Assembly (NCBI GenBank): GCA_045809945.1
Contig: JBJMWW010000131.1
Span: 1-18,821, forward strand
Direction of reading: 5' to 3'
Source of the DNA: CADDYX01 sp045809945
GTDB taxonomy: Bacteria > Verrucomicrobiota > Verrucomicrobiia > Chthoniobacterales > UBA10450
Length of the DNA stretch: 18,821 bases
Below the pieces are notes generated by a model that was not told where the DNA came from, ran no database searches, and saw nothing but the letters and a program-made list of their open reading frames with translations. Of this stretch, positions 14,542 to 18,821 are shown piece by piece (position 1 is the first letter of the stretch; each line of letters begins with the position of its first letter). The position numbers and the translations under genes are program-made.

Positions 14542-15594
14542 ATGGAAAAGACAAACGCATTTGCCGCCCAGTCCCCGACCAGCCAACTCGCGCCGTTACC
14601 GATCCAACGCCGCGAGCCGACGGCGAAGGATGTGCAAATCGACATTCTCTATTGTGGAGTCTGCCACTCGGACATTCACACCGCGCGGAATGAATGGGGC
14701 GGGACGAAGTATCCGTGCGTCCCCGGCCACGAAATCGTCGGACGAGTCACGAAAGTCGGGAGCGAGGTGAAACGGTTCAAGGAAGGCGATCTCGCTGCCG
14801 TCGGCTGCATGGTCGACTCTTGTCGCACGTGCGAGAACTGCCGCGCTGATCTCGAGCAGTTTTGCGATAATCCCCGCGCAACGTTCACGTACAACAGCGA
14901 AGACAAGCATCTTGGCGGCGTCACCTACGGCGGCTATTCGACCCGCGTGGTCGTCGATCAAGATTTCGTTCTGCGCATTTCCGACAAGCTCGATCTGGCG
15001 GGGACCGCGCCGCTGCTTTGCGCAGGGATTACGACTTACTCGCCGCTCCGGAAATGGAATGTCCGTAAGGGTCAGAAAGTCGGGGTCGTCGGGCTCGGCG
15101 GCCTCGGACACATGGCGGTGAAATTTGCCAGCGCGTTCGGCGCGCACGTCGTGCTCTTCACAACCTCGCCCGGCAAAACCGACGACGCGCGTCGGCTGGG
15201 CGCAGAGGAGGTTGTCATTTCGAAAAACGGAGAGGAAATGGCGAAGCACAACAACTCGTTCGACTTCATCCTCGATACGGTATCGGCCAAACATGACCTC
15301 GATGCTTACCTGACGCTGCTGAAACGTGACGGCACGATGGTGCTTGTTGGCGTCCCGCCTCAGCCGGTGCCGCTCGGCGTCTTCAATCTCATCATGCCGC
15401 GACGTCAGCTCGCCGGTTCGTTGATTGGCGGGATCGCCGAAACGCAAGAGATGCTCGATTTCTGCACCGAGCACGGCATTACCTGCGACATCGAAATGAT
15501 TAAAATGCAGCAGATCAACGAAGCTTACGAACGGATGCTGAAGAGCGACGTGAAGTACCGCTTCGTCATCGATATGTCATCGCTGGCTGCGTGA
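14542..15594 (+). CDS. Zinc-dependent alcohol dehydrogenase (YahK/cinnamyl-alcohol type, probably NADP-linked)
   Basis: Medium-chain dehydrogenase/reductase of 350 residues that interconverts primary alcohols and aldehydes; cytosolic. Catalytic zinc ligands are C41 (C-G-V-C-H-S-D), H63-E64 (P-G-H-E) and C160. Structural zinc ligands are C94, C97, C100 and C108. The Rossmann motif V-G-L-G-G-L-G-H spans 183-190. The strand after it ends T-T-S-P-G-K (207-212), with Ser where NAD enzymes carry Asp, which favours NADP(H) as in YahK/Sad. C-terminal P-R-R-Q-L-A-G-S-L-I-G-G and Y-R-F-V-I-D-M blocks are typical. The start is the ATG at 14542; an upstream in-frame extension to 14374 overlaps the dipeptidase gene and a repeat, so it is rejected. 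A broad aldehyde-detoxifying role is likely; the true substrate is unknown. Confidence 0.94.
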   Translation: MEKTNAFAAQSPTSQLAPLPIQRREPTAKDVQIDILYCGVCHSDIHTARNEWGGTKYPCVPGHEIVGRVTKVGSEVKRFKEGDLAAVGCMVDSCRTCENCRADLEQFCDNPRATFTYNSEDKHLGGVTYGGYSTRVVVDQDFVLRISDKLDLAGTAPLLCAGITTYSPLRKWNVRKGQKVGVVGLGGLGHMAVKFASAFGAHVVLFTTSPGKTDDARRLGAEEVVISKNGEEMAKHNNSFDFILDTVSAKHDLDAYLTLLKRDGTMVLVGVPPQPVPLGVFNLIMPRRQLAGSLIGGIAETQEMLDFCTEHGITCDIEMIKMQQINEAYERMLKSDVKYRFVIDMSSLAA

Positions 15595-15624
15595 CATCGC
15601 GCCGAAGCCCACGCAGACTAGCCC

Positions 15625-15906
15625 ATGAAGTTTCTCGCGCTCATCATTGTCGTTCTGCTCCTCTGTTTCGGCGGACTTTACGGCGTCGCGCATCACGACG
15701 TCGTGACGAAAGCGCAGGCTCAATACAGCGAACTGGGAGCGCCGGGCGCGTCGTTCAGCCGATTCAAAGCGACGGAGAAACGCGGCCTGGCGATGTTTTG
15801 GAAAATGCATTTTGCGAAAGCGAGCAAGAGTGCGCCATCCGTCGCGGTCTGGCATTTCAAGCCGTTCGGCGACGTCACGTTCGAAGGCGGCAAAAAGTCA
15901 GAATAG
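15625..15906 (+). CDS. Small membrane-anchored hypothetical protein
   Basis: A 93-residue protein with an N-terminal hydrophobic segment (about 2-22, F-L-A-L-I-I-V-V-L-L-L-C-F-G-G-L-Y-G-V) that could be an uncleaved anchor or signal peptide. A basic, aromatic soluble tail follows (K-R-G-L-A-M-F-W-K-M-H-F, V-A-V-W-H-F-K-P-F-G-D-V). The hydrophobic start and amphipathic remainder make it a plausible gene rather than a random ORF. No family is recognised and no clear ribosome binding site is seen. It starts 30 bp after the alcohol dehydrogenase stop and ends 6 bp before the tRNA gene, so it may be the last gene of that transcript. Confidence 0.65.
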   Translation: MKFLALIIVVLLLCFGGLYGVAHHDVVTKAQAQYSELGAPGASFSRFKATEKRGLAMFWKMHFAKASKSAPSVAVWHFKPFGDVTFEGGKKSE

Positions 15907-15911
15907 CTCTG

Positions 15912-15984
<73 letters not shown>

Positions 15985-15985
<1 letters not shown>

Positions 15986-16006
15986 GCCCCGAAAGCTTTC
16001 GGGGCT
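15985..16006 (+). terminator. Perfect 22-nt palindrome directly at the tRNA 3' end
   Basis: An 11+11-nt perfect palindrome (AGCCCCGAAAG and its complement) begins on the tRNA discriminator base. It would form a GC-rich stem with a small AAGCTT apex in the RNA. No T-tract follows, so it is either a non-canonical terminator or a 3' trailer hairpin that guides processing. Confidence 0.45.
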
Positions 16007-16388
16007 GCCACGCCGTAGCGAAGTGAAGGCGGGCATGTAGCAATGCGTCTACGGCGCGCCAAAGACTGCGGCTTGGCAGGCCACCGCCGGAATGTGCGCG
16101 TTGGCATTTCGAAACGGTCGGCTGGCGCCAAGGATCGTGCGCGAACTGCGGTTCACGCGTCGTTCGTCGCGTTAGCGTGCTGCTGCGTTGGTGAGGTCCC
16201 TCGCTCGCGCTGGGGATGACAGAAAACGTGCGCAGGCGTTCATCCGCGCGTTTCGCAAACTCCGACCCTCGGGTGTGATTGTTGCTGCGAATTAGCATTG
16301 TGCGATGAGTCGATTACTTTCGCGCTCGGATGATCATCTTTCGCCGGCCACCGACTTCTGCGACACGGTCGTCGCGTCTTGCTAATTC
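15986..16388. other. Gene-free interval of palindromes and repeat fragments
   Basis: About 400 bp between the tRNA and the poly-HAMP gene. In order it holds the tRNA-trailing palindrome; a second inverted pair, CGCCGTAG (16011-16018) with CTACGGCG (16049-16056), enclosing a GAAGTGAAGGCGGGCA motif; GC-rich sequence with GGCTTGGCAGGCCACCGCCGG (16070-16090); and the dispersed repeat at 16191-16221. ORFs on the - strand here are translations of the antisense tRNA and the repeats and are not genes. A 26-codon ORF (16305-16385) sits in frame just upstream of the poly-HAMP gene but ends at TAA 16383-16385. No convincing promoter was found, although the poly-HAMP promoter should lie here. Confidence 0.6.
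16191..16221 (-). repeat. Dispersed repeat, right-end copy
   Basis: Thirty-one bases, read on the - strand as TGTCATCCCCAGCGCGAGCG followed by AGGGACCTCAC. It is identical to 3703-3733 except at two positions. It is a solo end with no inverted partner visible within about 100 bp. It lies about 170 bp upstream of the poly-HAMP gene. Confidence 0.75.
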
Positions 16389-18821
16389 ATGATGAAAAAG
16401 ACCACCACTCTTCCAGGAAAACGGCGGCCTGCCAGCTCGCCTTCGAACGGCAATGGTACCCACGAAAAGGCGTTGCTCTCCGCACTCGTCGCTTTCAAAC
16501 GCGGTGATTTCACGGTTCGACTGCCGAGTGATTGGGACGGCATGCACGGAAAAATCGCGGATGCATTCAATGACGTCATCGACACGAACCAGCGACTTGC
16601 GCAGGAGTTAGCGCGCATCGGCCGCGTCGTAGGCGAAGAGGGTAGAATCACGCAACGCGCAGCCTTGAATAACGTCTCGGATTGCTGGGCAGAGACGGTG
16701 GGCTCAGTGAACGAACTCATCGGCAACCTCGTTCACCCAACCAGCGAGATGGCCCGCGTGATTGGTGCGGTGGCAAAGGGCGATCTCTCGCAAACGATCG
16801 CGACGGATATCGAAGGGCGGCCGCTGCGCGGCGAATTTCAGCGCACGGCGAAGATCGTTAACACGATGGTCGAGCAGCTCGGCGCGTTCGCGTCGGAAGT
16901 CACTCGTGTGGCGCGCGAAGTCGGCACGGAAGGGAAGCTCGGCGGCCAGGCGAAAGTGAAGGGCGTGGCCGGTACGTGGAAAGACCTGACGGAGAACGTC
17001 AATCTGATGGCCGGCAATCTGACCGCCCAGGTGCGTAACATCGCGACGGTCACGACGGCGGTGGCCAATGGTGACCTAACGAAGAAAATCACTGTCGACG
17101 TCAAAGGCGAGTTCCTTGAACTGAAGGACACGGTCAACGTGATGGTCGATCAGCTCCGCTCGTTTGCGTCTGAGGTCACGCGTGTTGCGCGTGAGGTCGG
17201 TTCGGAAGGAAATCTAGGTGGCCAGGCGCGCGTCGAAGGTGTCTCCGGCACGTGGAAGGACCTGACCGATTCGGTGAATTTCATGGCGCGAAATCTGACG
17301 GCGCAGGTGCGTAACATCGCTGCCGTTACAACGGCGGTCGCTAATGGCGACCTTTCGAAAAAGATCACGGTCGATGTGCGCGGTGAAATCCGCGAACTGA
17401 AGGAGACCATCAACACGATGGTGGATCAGCTCAGTTCGTTCGCGTCGGAAGTGACGCGTGTGGCGCGCGAAGTCGGTACGGAAGGAAAACTTGGCGGCCA
17501 GGCCGACGTCAAAGGTGTCGCCGGCACGTGGAAGGATCTGACTGATTCGGTGAATTCGATGGCGTCGAACCTGACTTCTCAGGTGCGTAACATTGCCGAC
17601 GTTACGACTGCGGTCGCGACCGGTGACCTCTCGAAAAAAATTACGGTCGACGTGCAGGGCGAGATTCTCGAGCTCAAGGACACGATCAACACGATGGTCG
17701 ATCAACTGCGTTCGTTCGCGTCGGAAGTGACGCGCGTCGCGCGCGAGGTGGGCACGGAAGGAAAGCTGGGCGGCCAGGCCGATGTGCGCGGCGTTGCCGG
17801 CACGTGGAAAGATTTGACCGACAACGTCAACATGATGGCGGGCAATCTGACCGCGCAGGTCCGTAACATTGCCGAGGTCACGACGGCGATCGCGACCGGC
17901 GATCTCTCGAAAAAGATCACGGTCGATGTGCAGGGCGAGATCCTCGAGATGAAGAACACGATCAACACGCTCGTTGATCAGCTCAGCTCCTTTGCGTCGG
18001 AAGTGACCCGCGTGGCGCGCGAAGTCGGCAGCGAAGGAATTCTCGGCGGTCAGGCGGATGTGCGCGGCGTTTCCGGCACGTGGAAAGACCTGACGGATTC
18101 GGTCAATTTCATGGCGGGTAACCTGACCGCACAGGTGCGCAACATCGCTGACGTTACGACAGCCGTCGCGAATGGCGATCTGTCGAAGAAGATCACGGTT
18201 GATGTGAAGGGCGAAATTCTCGCGCTGAAAGACACCGTCAACACCATGGTGGATCAGCTTAGTTCGTTTGCGTCGGAGGTGACGCGAGTGGCGCGCGAGG
18301 TAGGCAGCGAAGGCAAGCTGGGCGGCCAGGCGGACGTACAGGGTGTCGGCGGCACGTGGAAGGATCTGACCGACTCGGTGAATTTCATGGCCGGCAATCT
18401 AACCGCTCAGGTGCGAAACATCGCGCTGGTTACGACCGCGGTTGCGAATGGTGACCTGAGCAAGAAGATCACCGTCGACGTTAAAGGCGAGATCCTCGAG
18501 CTGAAGGACACGATCAACACGATGGTCGATCAGCTCAGTTCATTTGCGGCGGAGGTGACGCGCGTGGCGCGCGAGGTGGGAACGGAAGGAGAGCTCGGTG
18601 GACAAGCCGACGTGAAGGGCGTCGCGGGCACGTGGAAAGATCTGACCGATTCAGTGAATTCAATGGCGTCGAACCTGACGTCGCAGGTGCGCAACATTGC
18701 CGAAGTCACGACGGCGGTCGCGACCGGTGATCTTTCGAAGAAAATCACGGTCGATGTAAAGGGAGAGATCCTCGAGCTCAAGAACACGATCAACACAATG
18801 GTTGATCAGCTCAGTTCTTTC
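16389..18821 (+). CDS. Poly-HAMP signalling protein, N-terminal part (probable hybrid histidine kinase, Nik1/group III-like)
   Basis: The frame opens at ATG-ATG (16389/16392), just after an in-frame TAA (16383-16385), and stays open to the window end, giving 811 residues. There is no signal peptide or membrane helix, so it is cytosolic. Residues 1-30 are basic and disordered-looking. A divergent HAMP-like segment follows (L-V-A-F-K-R-G-D-F-T-V-R-L, about 32-70). Then comes a first canonical HAMP ending at about 166 (V-A-K-G-D-L-S-Q-T-I-A-T-D-I-E-G, then N-T-M-V-E-Q-L), and from residue 167 seven 92-residue units alternating two HAMP-type modules. Such cytosolic HAMP arrays are known from fungal Nik1/Os-1 osmosensors and bacterial hybrid kinases, where GAF, HisKA, HATPase and receiver domains follow; none is visible because the window ends. 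A methyl-accepting protein is a less likely alternative. Confidence 0.9.
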   Translation, partial: MMKKTTTLPGKRRPASSPSNGNGTHEKALLSALVAFKRGDFTVRLPSDWDGMHGKIADAFNDVIDTNQRLAQELARIGRVVGEEGRITQRAALNNVSDCWAETVGSVNELIGNLVHPTSEMARVIGAVAKGDLSQTIATDIEGRPLRGEFQRTAKIVNTMVEQLGAFASEVTRVAREVGTEGKLGGQAKVKGVAGTWKDLTENVNLMAGNLTAQVRNIATVTTAVANGDLTKKITVDVKGEFLELKDTVNVMVDQLRSFASEVTRVAREVGSEGNLGGQARVEGVSGTWKDLTDSVNFMARNLTAQVRNIAAVTTAVANGDLSKKITVDVRGEIRELKETINTMVDQLSSFASEVTRVAREVGTEGKLGGQADVKGVAGTWKDLTDSVNSMASNLTSQVRNIADVTTAVATGDLSKKITVDVQGEILELKDTINTMVDQLRSFASEVTRVAREVGTEGKLGGQADVRGVAGTWKDLTDNVNMMAGNLTAQVRNIAEVTTAIATGDLSKKITVDVQGEILEMKNTINTLVDQLSSFASEVTRVAREVGSEGILGGQADVRGVSGTWKDLTDSVNFMAGNLTAQVRNIADVTTAVANGDLSKKITVDVKGEILALKDTVNTMVDQLSSFASEVTRVAREVGSEGKLGGQADVQGVGGTWKDLTDSVNFMAGNLTAQVRNIALVTTAVANGDLSKKITVDVKGEILELKDTINTMVDQLSSFAAEVTRVAREVGTEGELGGQADVKGVAGTWKDLTDSVNSMASNLTSQVRNIAEVTTAVATGDLSKKITVDVKGEILELKNTINTMVDQLSSF
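16887..18818 (+). repeat. Tandem array, seven exact 276-nt (92-residue) HAMP-pair units
   Basis: Units begin with the Phe codon of F-A-S-E-V-T-R-V-A-R-E-V-G at 16887, 17163, 17439, 17715, 17991, 18267 and 18543. The next would start at 18819, the last codon in the window. Spacing is exactly 276 nt with no indels. Each unit holds a divergent module (F-A-S-E-V to N-L-T-A-Q-V-R-N-I-A) and a canonical HAMP (V-T-T-A-V-A-N-G-D-L-S-K-K-I-T-V-D-V to N-T-M-V-D-Q-L). Differences between units are largely third-position changes. Units 3 and 7 share the rare residues S-M-A-S-N-L-T-S and A-T-G-D. Confidence 0.95.

Noticed and set aside
16305..16385. 26-codon ORF in frame just upstream of the poly-HAMP gene
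   Set aside because: It is too short to support as a gene, with no ribosome binding site or recognisable peptide; kept only as a possible leader ORF.
16838..18796. Series of similar 65-163-residue - strand ORFs
   Set aside because: They are the antisense of the 276-nt HAMP units and repeat with the same period; the + frame carries clear HAMP motifs.
16887..18821. Possible CRISPR or satellite array because of regular repetition
   Set aside because: The period is 276 nt, there are no spacers, and the repeats are in-frame protein-coding modules.

Overview
The window looks like a chromosomal segment of a GC-rich, free-living bacterium. Three things suggest Verrucomicrobiota (Chthoniobacterales-like soil lineages), with Acidobacteriota as the alternative: the gene content, a four-helix-bundle (S23/IVS-type) gene with repeat-encoded flanks, and dispersed TGTCATTCCGAGCG-type repeats. 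This is an inference from style and recalled family distributions, not a phylogenetic result.

Layout. (1) 2-2282, + strand: a 5'-truncated conserved hypothetical gene, fumarylacetoacetase (fahA, last step of tyrosine/homogentisate breakdown) and a 102-residue hypothetical protein. (2) 2283-11139, - strand: a seven-gene run that encodes almost a whole reductive pyrimidine degradation route. In transcription order it holds an M20 N-carbamoyl-beta-alanine amidohydrolase, a PreA/plant-PYD1-like dihydropyrimidine dehydrogenase, a four-helix-bundle protein, (methyl)malonate-semialdehyde dehydrogenase, dihydropyrimidinase (hydA), an NCS1 nucleobase transporter and an AGXT2-like class III aminotransferase. 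Together they would import uracil/thymine, reduce the ring, open it, remove the carbamoyl group, transaminate beta-alanine and oxidise the semialdehyde to acetyl- or propionyl-CoA. (3) 11210-11564, +: a small lmo0937-type membrane protein and a small lipoprotein. (4) 11571-13385, -: a secreted CocE/NonD-type hydrolase, divergent from (5) 13419-15906, +: an M19 dipeptidase-like protein, a zinc alcohol dehydrogenase (YahK/CAD type) and a small membrane-anchored protein, followed by tRNA-Ile2(CAU). (6) 15986-16388: a gene-free stretch of palindromes and repeat fragments. (7) 16389 to the end, +: the N-terminal 811 residues of a poly-HAMP signalling protein, built from seven exact 276-nt tandem units and running off the window.

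The most unusual structure is in the pyrimidine operon. Three of its gene junctions are occupied by different repeat elements that have become part of the coding or translation signals. The preA-mmsA junction holds a four-helix-bundle gene bracketed by 51-nt inverted repeats, one end of which supplies most of the mmsA Shine-Dalgarno. The hydA-NCS1 junction is a 28/28-nt imperfect hairpin containing the NCS1 start codon. The NCS1-aminotransferase junction is a MITE-like element of about 105 bp that encodes the NCS1 C-terminal tail and stop. No CRISPR array, transposase, phage gene, rRNA or dedicated transcriptional regulator was seen.
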